A stretch of 64,000 bases of DNA from an uncultured Rhodobacter sp. GTDB taxonomy: Bacteria; Pseudomonadota; Alphaproteobacteria; Rhodobacterales; Rhodobacteraceae. The notes below the pieces were generated by a model, which was not told where the DNA came from, ran no database searches, and worked only from the letters and a program-made list of their open reading frames with translations. Made by a program: the position numbers and the translations under genes. The stretch covers positions 62,001 through 126,000 of the forward strand of contig CAMFII010000010.1 of assembly GCA_945952585.1 (NCBI GenBank). The letters run 5' to 3'. Each line of letters starts with the position of its first letter. Within the stretch, counting starts at the first letter, position 1. Of the stretch, positions 1 to 9,200 are shown one piece after another.

Positions 1-2
1 GC

Positions 3-1421
3 CGCGACCGCCTGCAACGGTCGATCCGCGACGAGGCGCAGGCGGCGGGGGTCGAGGCCGACCTGGGCCTGCACCCCGAGATGTCGGCGGCCGAGGCGAT
101 CACCCGCATCGACCGCTTCGTCTGCGATGTGAAGGAAAGCCAGTTCGGCGAGGGGCTGCATGTCTTCGGTCGCGCCGCGCCGGGAGAACCGGGGGGCGAG
201 GCCTCGGCCCGCGCCGAACGTCAGGCGCTGCTCGAGGCGCTGAAGGGCAAGCGGATCGCCCCCGGCCCCTCGGGCTCGCCCTACCGGGGCCGCGCCGATG
301 TGCTGCCGACGGGGCGGAACCTCTACACCACCGACCCGCGCGCCGTGCCGTCCCGCGCGGCTTACGCACAGGGCGTGAAGCTCGCCGAGGAACTGGTCCG
401 CCGCCACCTGCAAGATCACGGCGACTATCCGAAGGGGCTGGTCGTCGACCTTTGGGGCTCGGCCACGATGCGCACGGCGGGCGAGGAATTCGCCATGGCG
501 CTGCATCTTCTGGGTGCGAAACCGGTCTGGGATGACGGCTCCGACCGCGTCTCGGGCGTGGAGATCCTGCCGCTCGCCCTGCTCGACCGGCCCCGGATCG
601 ACGTGACGCTGCGCGTCTCGGGCCTGTTCCGCGATGTCTTCCCGACGCTTTCGACCCTGTTCGGGCAGGCCGTCGCCGCGCTCTCGACGCGCGACGAGGC
701 GCCCGACTGGAGCCCCTTCGCGGGCCGTTCGGCGCAGTCCCGCGTCTACGGCCCGGCCCCCGGCAGCTATGGCCTGGGGATGGGCGAGACGGTCGAGGAC
801 TATTCCGACGAGGGCCGCCGCGCCGCAGGTGAGGCGTGGCTGAACGCCAGCCAATGGGCGCTCGACGGGGCCGAGCCCGCGCCCGACCGTGCGGGACTAG
901 AACTGCGCATCGCCGGGGCCGATGCCTTCGTCCACCTGCAGGACCTGCCCGAGACCGACTTGTTGCTCGCCGTCGACTATGCCGCGCATGAGGCCGGTTT
1001 CGCCGCCGCGCAGGCGGTCACCGGGGGCAAGGCCGCGCTCTGGCACCTCGACGCCACCAACCCCGATACGCCCCGTGCCCGCTCCCTCAAGGAAGAGATC
1101 GCCCGCGTCACCCGCGCCCGCGCCGCCCATCCGGACTGGCTCAAGGGCATGATGCGCCACGGCTTCCGCGGCGGGGCCGAGATCGCGGCGACGCTGGACC
1201 ACATGGCGGCCTTCGCCCATCTGGCGGGCGCGGTCGAGCCGCATCTTTTCGACCTCTACCACGATGCGACGCTTGGCGACGCGGTGGTCCGCGACTTCCT
1301 CGCCCGTGAGAACCCGGGCGCACTGGCCGCGATGGAAGCGCGTTTTGCCGCGTTGCATGCCGCCGGCCTCTGGCGCACCCGGAGGAATTCGATCCTCGCC
1401 TCCCTGGAGCGTCTGACATGA
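3..1421 (+). CDS. cobN: Cobaltochelatase subunit CobN, 3' part
   Basis: This is the C-terminal 472 residues of CobN, the large subunit of the ATP-dependent aerobic cobaltochelatase (CobNST) that inserts Co2+ into hydrogenobyrinic acid a,c-diamide. The frame is open from the window edge, so the start lies outside; full CobN is about 1,250 residues. The last 120 residues carry the typical CobN end: WLKGMMRHGFRGGAEIAATLDH, then HLFDLYHDATL and the NPGAL/GLWRTRRNS tail. The stop overlaps the start of cobG in an ATGA, so translation is probably coupled. CobS and CobT are not in this window. An Mg-chelatase BchH/ChlH subunit is less likely because of the tail and the all-cob neighbourhood. Confidence 0.93.
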   Translation, partial: RDRLQRSIRDEAQAAGVEADLGLHPEMSAAEAITRIDRFVCDVKESQFGEGLHVFGRAAPGEPGGEASARAERQALLEALKGKRIAPGPSGSPYRGRADVLPTGRNLYTTDPRAVPSRAAYAQGVKLAEELVRRHLQDHGDYPKGLVVDLWGSATMRTAGEEFAMALHLLGAKPVWDDGSDRVSGVEILPLALLDRPRIDVTLRVSGLFRDVFPTLSTLFGQAVAALSTRDEAPDWSPFAGRSAQSRVYGPAPGSYGLGMGETVEDYSDEGRRAAGEAWLNASQWALDGAEPAPDRAGLELRIAGADAFVHLQDLPETDLLLAVDYAAHEAGFAAAQAVTGGKAALWHLDATNPDTPRARSLKEEIARVTRARAAHPDWLKGMMRHGFRGGAEIAATLDHMAAFAHLAGAVEPHLFDLYHDATLGDAVVRDFLARENPGALAAMEARFAALHAAGLWRTRRNSILASLERLT

Positions 1422-2554
1422 GAGCGCGTCCGCAGGTCAAGGGCTGGTGCCCCGGCGCCTACCGCCCGATGCAGTCGGGTGACGGGCTAATCGTCCGCGT
1501 TCGCCCCGTGCTGGCACGGCTGACGGCCGAGCAGGCGCTTGGCCTTTGTGACGCCGCCTTGAGTCACGGCTCCGGGATCGTCGACCTGACCAGCCGGGCG
1601 AACCTGCAACTGCGCGGCGTCACCGCCGGCAGCCTCGACCCGCTGATCGCCGATCTCGACGCGCTCGGGCTCCTCGACGCCGATCCGGCGCTGGAGGGGC
1701 GGCGGAACCTGCTGGTCCAGCCGCTCTGGACGGACACCGACCTGACCGACCGCCTGACCCGCGCCCTGCTTGCGCGGCTGGCCGACCTGCCCGACCTGCC
1801 CGCGAAGATGGGCATCGCCGTGGACGCCGGCCCTGCCCCGGTCCTGTCGCAACACTCTGCCGATTTCCGCTTCGAGCGGACTGCGGACGGCCGCCTGATC
1901 CTGCGCCCCGATGGTTCACCGAGCGGTCAGGTGGTGACGGAAGCCGAAGCCATCGACCGCCTCATCACCCTCGCCCACTGGTTCACCGAAACCGGCGGCG
2001 CTGTCGCCGGGCGCATGTCCCGGCATCTGGAGGCGACCCCGCTTCCCGTTGAATTCACCGGCACGACCCCCGCTCCATCGGCGACGCTGCCAGAACCCGG
2101 CCCGACCGCGCTCGGCCCCGCCTATGGCGTCGCCTTCGGCCAGATCGAAGCAACCGCCCTCGCCCGCCTTCTCACCGCGACCGGCGCGACCGCGCTGCGC
2201 GTCAGCCCCAACCGCCTCCTGATGCTCGAGGGCGGTCAGCCTGCCGAGACGCCAGACTTCATCACCGATCCCGCCGATCCGCTGCGGCGGGTCGAGGCCT
2301 GCCCCGGCGCGCCGTTCTGCCCTTCCTCCTCGGTCGAGACGCGCCAACTCGCCCGCCTGCTCGCCCAGCTGGTCCGTGCAACGCTCCATGTTTCCGGCTG
2401 CACCAAGGGCTGCGCCCATGCCGCGACGGCCGATGTCGCGCTTGTCGGTCGGGGCGGCGCATTCGACCTTGTCAGAAACGGCGCGGCATGGGATGCCCCG
2501 TTCGCCTCGGGTCTTGCGCCCGAAATCCTGCCCCAGACCCTCGGAACCGCCTGA
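1418..2554 (+). CDS. cobG: Precorrin-3B synthase CobG
   Basis: CobG is the oxygen-dependent monooxygenase that converts precorrin-3A to precorrin-3B and marks the aerobic cobalamin route. The 378-residue protein has the sulfite/nitrite-reductase fold: an N-terminal ferredoxin-like half (KGWCPGAYRPM, SRANLQLRG) and a C-terminal Fe-S site with Cys295 and Cys301 (CPGAPFC) and Cys328 and Cys332 (CTKGC). These are the expected four ligands of a 4Fe-4S cluster. The start codon sits in the ATGA overlap with cobN, and the stop overlaps the cobH start (TGATG). Length and order match CobG rather than assimilatory reductases, which are longer. Confidence 0.93.
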   Translation: MRARPQVKGWCPGAYRPMQSGDGLIVRVRPVLARLTAEQALGLCDAALSHGSGIVDLTSRANLQLRGVTAGSLDPLIADLDALGLLDADPALEGRRNLLVQPLWTDTDLTDRLTRALLARLADLPDLPAKMGIAVDAGPAPVLSQHSADFRFERTADGRLILRPDGSPSGQVVTEAEAIDRLITLAHWFTETGGAVAGRMSRHLEATPLPVEFTGTTPAPSATLPEPGPTALGPAYGVAFGQIEATALARLLTATGATALRVSPNRLLMLEGGQPAETPDFITDPADPLRRVEACPGAPFCPSSSVETRQLARLLAQLVRATLHVSGCTKGCAHAATADVALVGRGGAFDLVRNGAAWDAPFASGLAPEILPQTLGTA

Positions 2555-3180
2555 TGCATAGCTACGAAACCGACGGCGCCGCGATCTACCGCCAGTCCTT
2601 CGCCATGATCCGGGCCGAAGCCGACCTCGCCCGCTTCGATGCGGACGCGGAACAGGTGGTGGTCCGCATGATCCATGCCGCCGGCATGGTCGGGCTGGAG
2701 AAATTCGTGAAGATCTCGCCCGGCTTCGTGCCCGCCGCCCGCGCGGCGCTGGAAGCCGGCGCGCCGATCCTCTGCGACGCGCGGATGGTGAGCGAGGGCG
2801 TGACCCGCGCGCGCCTGCCCGCGAACAACGAGGTGATCTGCACCCTGCATGACGCTGCCGTGCCTGACCTTGCGAAACGCATGGCGAACACCCGTTCGGC
2901 AGCCGCACTGGAGCTGTGGCGGCCGCATCTGGCCGGGTCCGTCGTCGCGATCGGCAACGCCCCGACCGCGCTCTTCCACCTGTTGAACATGCTCGAAGAC
3001 CCCAGCTGTCCGCGTCCGGCAGCGATCATCGGCTGCCCGGTCGGCTTCGTCGGCGCAGCCGAATCGAAAGACGCGCTCTGGGCCGAGCAGCCGGTGCCGA
3101 GCCTCATCGTCGAAGGCCGCCTCGGCGGCTCCGCCATCACCGTCGCCGCCATCAACGCCATCGCGAGCCGCAAGGAATGA
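2554..3180 (+). CDS. cobH: Precorrin-8X methylmutase CobH
   Basis: CobH moves the C-11 methyl group to C-12, turning precorrin-8X into hydrogenobyrinic acid. The product is 208 residues, the usual size. His41 in the MIHAAGM stretch corresponds to the catalytic histidine of the family, and the C-terminal IGCPVGFVGAAESK signature is intact. I chose the ATG at 2554 because it overlaps the cobG stop (TGATG); a longer in-frame start at 2488 would add 22 residues read inside cobG and has no family support. The gene ends in an ATGA overlap with cobI. Confidence 0.95.
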   Translation: MHSYETDGAAIYRQSFAMIRAEADLARFDADAEQVVVRMIHAAGMVGLEKFVKISPGFVPAARAALEAGAPILCDARMVSEGVTRARLPANNEVICTLHDAAVPDLAKRMANTRSAAALELWRPHLAGSVVAIGNAPTALFHLLNMLEDPSCPRPAAIIGCPVGFVGAAESKDALWAEQPVPSLIVEGRLGGSAITVAAINAIASRKE

Positions 3181-3905
3181 CTGCCAAGGGCATCATCTGG
3201 GGTTTGGGCCTCGGCCCCGGCGAGCCCGACCTGATGACCGTCCGCGCCGACCGCCTGCTGCGCGGCGCGCGCCATGTCGCCTATTTCCGCAAGGCCGGAA
3301 AACCCGGTCAGGCCCGGCAGATCGCGCGTGACATGATCGGACCGGAAGCGATTGAATTCCCGATGGAATATCCGGTGACGACCGAGATCGCGGTCGAGGA
3401 TCCGGCCTACAACGCCGCGCTCTCCACCTTCTACGCCGACTGCGCCGCGCATCTGGCGGAGCTCTCGGACCGGGGCGAGGACGTCGTCGTCCTGTGCGAG
3501 GGCGACCCGTTCTTCTACGGCTCGTTCATGCACCTCTACACCCGCCTGTCGGGCACCCATCCGGTTCAGGTCGTGCCCGCGATCACCGGTATGTCCGGTG
3601 CCTGGACGGCGACCGGCCAGCCGATTACCTGGGGCGACGATGTGCTGACGGTGCTGATGGCGACCCTGCCCGAGGACGACCTTGCCCGGCGCATGGCCGA
3701 TACCGACGCGCTGGTGGTGATGAAGATCGGCCGCAACATCGACAAGGTCCGCCGGGCGCTCGAACGGGCCGGGAAACTGGCGCAAGCCTGGATCGTCGAA
3801 TATGCAACCATGCCCGGCCAGAAGGTTTCCAGACTGATTGAGGTTGACGGCATAACCCCCTATTTCTCCATTGTGATCGTCCACGGCCAAGGACGCCGGC
3901 CATGA
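3177..3905 (+). CDS. cobI: Precorrin-2 C20-methyltransferase CobI
   Basis: CobI is the SAM-dependent methyltransferase that converts precorrin-2 to precorrin-3A. The 242-residue protein is one tetrapyrrole methylase domain. The N-terminal GLGLGPGEPDLMTVRA loop (residues 9-24) contacts the substrate, and CEGDPFFYGSF near residue 105 is the SAM-site signature. The ATG at 3177 overlaps the cobH stop; a longer in-frame reading from 2916 only runs inside cobH. The stop overlaps the cobJ start (ATGA). The VVCEGDP/FYGS signature and position next to cobJ separate it from CobA, CobM and CobJ. Confidence 0.94.
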   Translation: MTAKGIIWGLGLGPGEPDLMTVRADRLLRGARHVAYFRKAGKPGQARQIARDMIGPEAIEFPMEYPVTTEIAVEDPAYNAALSTFYADCAAHLAELSDRGEDVVVLCEGDPFFYGSFMHLYTRLSGTHPVQVVPAITGMSGAWTATGQPITWGDDVLTVLMATLPEDDLARRMADTDALVVMKIGRNIDKVRRALERAGKLAQAWIVEYATMPGQKVSRLIEVDGITPYFSIVIVHGQGRRP

Positions 3906-4654
3906 GCGGCTGGGTCGCCGTCGCGGGCCTTGGCCCCGGCGCCGAGGCGCTGGTCACGCCCGAGGTGACCGCGACGCTGGCCGAGGCGACCGACGTTGTC
4001 GGCTACATCCCCTACGTCGCCCGCGTGGCCCCGCGCCCCGGACTGACGCTCCACCCGTCCGACAACCGGGTCGAGGTCGACCGCGCCACCCATGCTCTGA
4101 CGATGGCGGCCGAGGGGAAACGGGTCGTCGTAGTCTCCTCCGGCGATCCGGGCGTGTTCGCGATGGCCTCGGCCCTGTTCGAGGCGCTGGAAGCCGGTCC
4201 GCAGGACTGGCGGAAGATAGACATCCGCGTGCTGCCGGGGATCACGGCGATGCTCGCGGCCTCGGCCCGGGCCGGTGCGCCGCTCGGCCACGATTTCTGC
4301 GCGATCAACCTTTCGGACAATCTGAAGCCTTGGGACGTTATCGAGAAACGCCTGCGTCTGGCCGCAGAAGCGGACTTTGCGATGGCTTTCTACAATCCGC
4401 GATCTGCAAGCCGCCCCAATGGGTTCGCGCGCACTCTTGAGGTTCTGAAGGAGGCCTGCGGTGACACCCGTCCGGTGATCTTCGCCCGCAACGTCTCGCT
4501 TCCTGACGAGACGATCCGGGTCGTGCCGCTGCCCGACACCACCCCCGAAATGGCCGACATGCGGACGCTGGTCATCGTCGGCTCCAGCCGAACCCGCATC
4601 ATCGAACGTCCCGGCCTCGCGCCGATCGTCTACACCCCGAGGTTCGCGGAATGA
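3902..4654 (+). CDS. cobJ: Precorrin-3B C17-methyltransferase CobJ
   Basis: CobJ methylates C-17 of precorrin-3B and drives ring contraction to precorrin-4. It is a single 250-residue tetrapyrrole methylase domain with GLGPGAEALVTPEV near the start, VVVSSGDPGVFAMAS around residue 80 and the CobJ-type DFCAINLSDNLKPW and AFYNPRSASRP stretches. The start overlaps cobI by 4 nt. The 3' end overlaps the 3' end of the oppositely oriented cobK by 25 nt, an unusual convergent arrangement inside an otherwise co-directional cluster. Confidence 0.94.
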   Translation: MSGWVAVAGLGPGAEALVTPEVTATLAEATDVVGYIPYVARVAPRPGLTLHPSDNRVEVDRATHALTMAAEGKRVVVVSSGDPGVFAMASALFEALEAGPQDWRKIDIRVLPGITAMLAASARAGAPLGHDFCAINLSDNLKPWDVIEKRLRLAAEADFAMAFYNPRSASRPNGFARTLEVLKEACGDTRPVIFARNVSLPDETIRVVPLPDTTPEMADMRTLVIVGSSRTRIIERPGLAPIVYTPRFAE

Positions 4655-5379
4655 TCGAGCCAGTCCAGAACCTCACCCACCTCGTGCAGCTCCTTCCGGG
4701 GGGGCAGGACCGGACGGTCGATCATCAGGACTGGGATGCCCAGATCCCGCGCCGCCGTGAGCTTGGCCGAGGCGCCGTCGCCACCCGCGTTCTTGCAGAC
4801 CACCAGATCGACGCGATGTTCGCGCATCAGCGCGCTATCGCCCTCGACGGTGAACGGCCCGCGGGACACGATCACGGTCCTGTCCGGCAGGGGCAGCCGG
4901 TCGACCGGCGGGTCGACGAGGCGCAGGACATAATGATGCTGCGGTTGGGCCGCGAATTCGGCCAGGTGCATCCGGCCAAGGGCGAGGAAGACGCAACGCT
5001 TTTGCCCAGCAAGGGCTTGAACAGCCTCCGGAATACTGGAGACCATCTGCCAGCGGTCGCCCGGGACGGCCTGCCACGCCGGGCGGGTCAGGGCCACCAA
5101 CGGCACGCCCGCCTCCCGCGCCGCCGCGACGGCGTTCCCGCTCATCTGGGCGGCGAAAGGATGTGTGGCATCAACAAGATGCGTGATGTTGTTCGCGCGC
5201 AGGTAGTCCGCGAGACCTGCCGCTCCACCGAAGCCGCCGGTCCGGACCGGGATCGGCTGGGCGCGCGGGCTTTCGACCCGGCCGGCATAGCTCAGCACCG
5301 CTCGCTCGCCCCGTTCGGCAAGCGCATGGGCCAGGGCCGTCGCCTCCGTGGTGCCGCCGAGGATCAGGATGTTGCGCAT
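4630..5379 (-). CDS. cobK: Precorrin-6A reductase CobK, reversed inside the cob cluster
   Basis: CobK reduces precorrin-6A to precorrin-6B (dihydro-precorrin-6X) with NADPH. The 249-residue protein starts with a nucleotide-binding loop (ILILGGTTEATALA), followed by VDATHPFAAQMSGNAV and CKNAGGDGASAKLTAA, all family hallmarks. It is the only minus-strand gene in the first 16 kb. Its start codon (CAT at 5377-5379) shares two bases with the cobL start on the other strand, and its 3' end overlaps cobJ by 25 nt. Its promoter and ribosome site must therefore lie inside cobL. In-frame starts further upstream lie within cobL and are unlikely. Confidence 0.93.
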   Translation of the reverse strand: MRNILILGGTTEATALAHALAERGERAVLSYAGRVESPRAQPIPVRTGGFGGAAGLADYLRANNITHLVDATHPFAAQMSGNAVAAAREAGVPLVALTRPAWQAVPGDRWQMVSSIPEAVQALAGQKRCVFLALGRMHLAEFAAQPQHHYVLRLVDPPVDRLPLPDRTVIVSRGPFTVEGDSALMREHRVDLVVCKNAGGDGASAKLTAARDLGIPVLMIDRPVLPPRKELHEVGEVLDWLDHSANLGV

Positions 5380-6577
5380 GGCTGAGTCCGCTTGGCTCAC
5401 GATTGTCGGTCTGGGCGAGGATGGCCCGGATGGCCTGCCGCCCGCAAGCCGCGCGGCGCTTGACGCGGCCGAGGTGGTGATGGGTGCCAAGCGGCATCTC
5501 TCGCTGCTGCCGGGGCTTAAGGCCGAGACGATCGAATGGCCGGTGCCCTTTGCCGATGGCATCCCGATGCTGCTCGGGCTGCGGGACCGGAGGGTGGTGA
5601 TGCTCGCCTCGGGCGATCCCTTCTGGTTCGGCGCGGGAACCTCGGTTACGAAGCATCTCTCCCCCGGAGAGTGGCTGGCGCACCCTGCGCCCTCGACCTT
5701 CGCCCTGATTGCGGGGCGCCTTGGCTGGCCCTTGGAGCGGACGGTCTGCCTTGGCCTCCATGCTGCCCACCTGACCGACATCCGACCGCATCTTGCGCCC
5801 GGCCAGAGGATCATCGCGCTTGTGCGAGACGGAGCGGCGGTGCGCGATCTGGCGACGTTGATCTTCGCGCTCGGCTTCGGAGCCAGTCACCTGACCGTGT
5901 GCGAGGCGGTCGGCGGATCACGCGAGCGGCTGCGAAACTTGAACGCCCATTCATATGACCTGGATGACGTGGCGCATCCGGTCGCCCTCGCCGTCGAGGT
6001 CGAGGGCGATGGGCGCGTCCTGACGCGGGCGAGCGGCCTGCCCGACGACCTGTTCGACCATGACGGCCAGATCACCAAGCGACCCGTCCGGGCGCTGGCG
6101 CTGTCTGCGCTGGCCCCGCGACCGGGTGAGCTTCTGTGGGACATCGGCGCGGGCTCCGGCTCGATCGGCATCGAGTGGATGCTGGCGCATCCGACCTGCC
6201 GCGCGATCGGGATCGAGGCCGATCCTGCGCGGGCGGAGCGGGCCGGGATCAATGCGGGGGTGCTGGGTGTAGGCGGATTGAAGGTGGTGCGCGGTGCCGC
6301 GCCAGAGGCGCTGGAGGGTCTGCCTTTGCCGCAGGCGGTGTTCATCGGCGGTGGCGTGACCGAGGGCTTGCTTACCCGGCTGTGGGACATCCTTCCCGAG
6401 GGTGCCCGTGTCGTTGCACATGCCGTGACAATCGAGAGCGAGGCGCTGTTCGCGGCGTGGCAGGAGAAGGCGGGCGGCACTCTCTTGCGGATCGAGCTGG
6501 CCGAGGCGGCGCCCTTGGGCCGCAAGCGCGGCTGGAAGGCGAGCTATCCGGTGGTGCAATGGAGCGTCACACGGTGA
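5378..6577 (+). CDS. cobL: Precorrin-6Y C5,15-methyltransferase (decarboxylating) CobL
   Basis: CobL makes two methylations (C-5 and C-15) and decarboxylates the acetate chain at C-12, yielding precorrin-8X. The 399-residue protein is a fusion of a CbiE-like tetrapyrrole methylase (residues 1 to about 200; [20 protein letters not shown]) and a CbiT-like Rossmann methyltransferase ([16 protein letters not shown] at 252-267). I use the ATG at 5378 because [16 protein letters not shown] is the family start; an upstream in-frame ATG at 5348 lies in cobK. The last 19 nt overlap cobE. Confidence 0.94.
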   Translation: MAESAWLTIVGLGEDGPDGLPPASRAALDAAEVVMGAKRHLSLLPGLKAETIEWPVPFADGIPMLLGLRDRRVVMLASGDPFWFGAGTSVTKHLSPGEWLAHPAPSTFALIAGRLGWPLERTVCLGLHAAHLTDIRPHLAPGQRIIALVRDGAAVRDLATLIFALGFGASHLTVCEAVGGSRERLRNLNAHSYDLDDVAHPVALAVEVEGDGRVLTRASGLPDDLFDHDGQITKRPVRALALSALAPRPGELLWDIGAGSGSIGIEWMLAHPTCRAIGIEADPARAERAGINAGVLGVGGLKVVRGAAPEALEGLPLPQAVFIGGGVTEGLLTRLWDILPEGARVVAHAVTIESEALFAAWQEKAGGTLLRIELAEAAPLGRKRGWKASYPVVQWSVTR

Positions 6578-6930
6578 TCGTCGCGGGGTTCGGCTTTCGT
6601 CAGGCGGCAACGCTCGCCTCGCTGCAGGACGCGCTGGCGGGCGCGACGCCGGGGCTGATCGCCACGGCCGAGGCCAAGGCCGGGCACCCGGCGTTCCGTG
6701 CGCTGGCCGAGGCGCTGGCGGTGCCGATCGCGGCGATTTCCGAACCGGACCTCACAAATGCCTCGACCCTGACGGACAGCGCCGCTTCACGCGCCGCCCA
6801 TGGCGCGGGCAGCGTGGCCGAGGCGGCGGCGCTGGTCGCGGCTGGACCGGGCGCGTCGCTTCTGGGGCCGCGCGCGGTGTCGCGCGACCGTATGGCAACC
6901 TGTGCGCTGGCGGAAAGGATATCCCCATGA
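6559..6930 (+). CDS. cobE: CobE (CbiG C-terminal domain-like protein)
   Basis: This 123-residue protein matches CobE, a small protein equivalent to the C-terminal domain of CbiG. CobE is needed for cobalamin synthesis in aerobic pathway organisms, but its exact reaction is not settled. Visible hallmarks are the N-terminal [12 protein letters not shown], the [12 protein letters not shown] stretch and the C-terminal SVAEAAAL ... [19 protein letters not shown]. The ATG at 6559 overlaps the end of cobL by 19 nt, and the stop overlaps the cobM start (ATGA). A longer reading from 6136 lies wholly within cobL in another frame and is not supported. Confidence 0.85.
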   Translation: MERHTVIVAGFGFRQAATLASLQDALAGATPGLIATAEAKAGHPAFRALAEALAVPIAAISEPDLTNASTLTDSAASRAAHGAGSVAEAAALVAAGPGASLLGPRAVSRDRMATCALAERISP

Positions 6931-7691
6931 CCGTGCATTTCATCGGCGCCGGACCGGGCGCGCCGGACCTCATCACCCTGCGCGGCCGCGACCTGATCGC
7001 GGCTTGCCCGGTTTGCCTCTACGCGGGCTCGCTGGTGCCGGAGGAGATCCTGCGCCATTGCCCGCCGGGGGCGAAGATCGTCAACACCGCGCCGATGGAC
7101 CTCGACACGATCATGGCCGAGATCGCGGCGGCCCATGCCGAGGGCAAGGATATCGCGCGGCTCCATTCCGGCGACCTGTCGGTCTGGTCGGCCATGGGCG
7201 AACAGCTGCGCCGCCTGCGCGAGATGGGTATCCCCTACGACGTGACGCCGGGGGTTCCCTCCTTTGCCGCCGCCGCGGCGGCGCTCGGGACAGAGCTGAC
7301 CCTGCCGGGGCTGGCGCAATCGGTTGTGCTGACGCGAACCTCGGGGCGGGCCTCGCCCATGCCCTCGGGCGAGACTCTGGCGGCCTTCGGCGCGACGGGC
7401 GCAACGCTGGCGGTGCACCTGTCGATCCATGTGCTGGGGAAGGTCGTCGAGGAACTGACGCCGCATTACGGGTCCGATTGCCCGGTAGCGGTCGTCTACC
7501 GCGCGTCTTGGCCGGACGAGAAGATCGTGCGGGCGACGCTCTCGACCATTGAGGCTGCGATGGGCGACGGGGTCGAGCGGACGGCGCTGATCCTCGTTGG
7601 GCCGGCTCTGGCGGCGGAAGGGTTCAATGAAAGCCGGCTCTATTCGACGGATTACGACCGGCGGTTCCGGCCGCAGCGGGCCGATGGCTGA
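6927..7691 (+). CDS. cobM: Precorrin-4 C11-methyltransferase CobM
   Basis: CobM methylates C-11 of precorrin-4 to give precorrin-5. The 254-residue tetrapyrrole methylase has [14 protein letters not shown] at residues 6-19, [11 protein letters not shown] near 31 and the [14 protein letters not shown] signature. CobM/CbiF proteins share the GxLY/YAGS motif, which separates them from CobA. The start lies in an ATGA overlap with cobE. It is followed by 195 nt of non-coding, palindrome-rich DNA before cobB, the only sizeable gap in this operon. Confidence 0.94.
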   Translation: MTVHFIGAGPGAPDLITLRGRDLIAACPVCLYAGSLVPEEILRHCPPGAKIVNTAPMDLDTIMAEIAAAHAEGKDIARLHSGDLSVWSAMGEQLRRLREMGIPYDVTPGVPSFAAAAAALGTELTLPGLAQSVVLTRTSGRASPMPSGETLAAFGATGATLAVHLSIHVLGKVVEELTPHYGSDCPVAVVYRASWPDEKIVRATLSTIEAAMGDGVERTALILVGPALAAEGFNESRLYSTDYDRRFRPQRADG

Positions 7692-7712
7692 AGCAGTCGA
7701 GAAAAGCGCGAA

Positions 7713-7845
7713 GGGCAGCGCCCGACCCGAGGGGTGGGCGAGAAGCGCCCGCCCCGTGGGGGTTCTGAGCGATCAGAAATCTTCCGGTGGAAGATTTCCG
7801 CGAAGAACGCCCGGCCCGTGGCCGGGCTATGGTCGGGCGCTGCCC
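7713..7845. repeat. Nested inverted-repeat element between cobM and cobB
   Basis: The cobM-cobB gap holds a 133-nt element bounded by a perfect 15-bp inverted repeat: GGGCAGCGCCCGACC at 7713-7727 and its reverse complement at 7831-7845. Near the centre is a second perfect palindrome, GAAATCTTCC-ggt-GGAAGATTTC, at 7776-7798. No convincing gene fits inside. The symmetry suggests an intergenic repeat or miniature element able to fold as a cruciform or RNA hairpin; whether it terminates transcription is unknown. Confidence 0.7.
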
Positions 7846-7886
7846 GGGCGGGACATCCTTTCCAGCGGTGCATCGATGGTGGGCCA

Positions 7887-9200
7887 ATGACCTCCCTCCC
7901 GCCCGGCCTTCTCGTCTCGGCCCCGGCCTCGGGCACCGGCAAGACCACGGTCATGCTGGGGCTGCTGCGCGCGCTGCGGGACCGGGGCATGGCGGTGCAG
8001 CCGTTCAAGTCGGGACCGGATTACATCGACCCAGCCTTCCATCGCGCGGCGGCGGGACGGCCCTCTTTCAACCTCGACAGCTGGGCGATGGTGCCTGCGC
8101 TGCTCGACACCATCGCGGGTCGCGCGGCGGAGACGGATATCATCGTCGCCGAAGGCTCCATGGGTCTTTACGACGGCGTGGCGACCAAGGGCGCGACCGG
8201 CACCGGGGCGAGTGCCGAGATCGCGGCGCGGATGGGTTGGCCCGTGGTGCTGGTTCTCGACGTCGGCGGGCAGGCGCAATCGGCGGCAGCGACGGCGCTC
8301 GGATTCCAGGCCTACCGGCCGGACCTGCCCTTCGCCGGGGTGATCCTGAACCGCGTCGCCAGTGCCCGGCACGAGCGGCTGGCACGGCTGGGGATGGAGC
8401 AGGCGGGACTGACGGTGCTGGGCGCCCTGCCCCGGCGCGGCGATCTTGTCCTGCCCGAGCGGCATCTGGGCCTCGTGCAGGCGGTCGAGCATCCCGACCT
8501 CGAGGCGGCGATCGTGGCCTATGCGGCCTTCCTATCGGCCCATGTCGATGTTCCGGCGCTGGCGGCGCTGGCGCGGGGCACCACGGCGGGTGCGGCGGGG
8601 AACCTGCCCCGGCCCCCGGCGCAGCGGATCGCGCTGGCGCAGGACGCGGCCTTTTCCTTTGCCTATCCGCATCTTGTCGCCGGCTGGCGCGACGGCGGGG
8701 CCGAGATCCTGCCCTTCTCGCCGCTGGCCGACGAGGCACCCGATCCGTCGGCGGACCTCTGCTGGCTGCCGGGCGGCTATCCCGAACTCCATGGCGGGCG
8801 GCTGGCGGCGGCAGAGCGGTTCCGCGACGGGCTGCGGGCCTTTGCCGCGACAAAGCCGGTGCATGGCGAATGCGGGGGCTACATGGCGCTCGGCGAGGCG
8901 CTGATCGACAAGGACGGCACGCCGCACCGGATGGCGGGGCTTCTGGGGCTGGTGACGAGCTACGAGAAGCGGCGGATGCATCTGGGCTACCGGCGGGCGG
9001 ACCTCCTCGGCCCGGTGCCGGGCTTCGTCGCGGGTGCGGCGCTCCGGGGGCACGAATTCCACTATTCTACGATCCTCGAGCAGCCCGATGAGCCCCTGGC
9101 CCGCGTCACCGATGCCGAGGGCGCCGAGGTGCCCGAGACAGGTTCGCGCCGGGGCAATGTCACCGGCACCTTCTTCCACCTGATCGCGGAGGACGCATGA
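7887..9200 (+). CDS. cobB: Hydrogenobyrinic acid a,c-diamide synthase CobB
   Basis: CobB amidates the a and c acetate chains of hydrogenobyrinic acid with glutamine and ATP. The 437-residue protein has an N-terminal P-loop domain (PASGTGKTT, residues 13-21) and a C-terminal class I glutamine amidotransferase-like domain with the nucleophile Cys329 in HGECGGYMALG and an HEFHYS motif. I chose the ATG at 7887 (MTSLPPGLLVSAPASG). An in-frame ATG at 7734 would put 51 residues of repeat DNA in front of the P-loop, which no CobB has. The stop overlaps cobA (ATGA). Confidence 0.93.
   Translation: MTSLPPGLLVSAPASGTGKTTVMLGLLRALRDRGMAVQPFKSGPDYIDPAFHRAAAGRPSFNLDSWAMVPALLDTIAGRAAETDIIVAEGSMGLYDGVATKGATGTGASAEIAARMGWPVVLVLDVGGQAQSAAATALGFQAYRPDLPFAGVILNRVASARHERLARLGMEQAGLTVLGALPRRGDLVLPERHLGLVQAVEHPDLEAAIVAYAAFLSAHVDVPALAALARGTTAGAAGNLPRPPAQRIALAQDAAFSFAYPHLVAGWRDGGAEILPFSPLADEAPDPSADLCWLPGGYPELHGGRLAAAERFRDGLRAFAATKPVHGECGGYMALGEALIDKDGTPHRMAGLLGLVTSYEKRRMHLGYRRADLLGPVPGFVAGAALRGHEFHYSTILEQPDEPLARVTDAEGAEVPETGSRRGNVTGTFFHLIAEDA

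Noticed and set aside
7776-7798. CRISPR repeat or attachment site
   Set aside because: The palindrome occurs once with no spaced repeats and no cas or integrase gene in the window.
7597-7890. Forward frame running from the end of cobM through the repeat element
   Set aside because: The translation only reads the inverted-repeat DNA and has no family match; there is no ribosome site.
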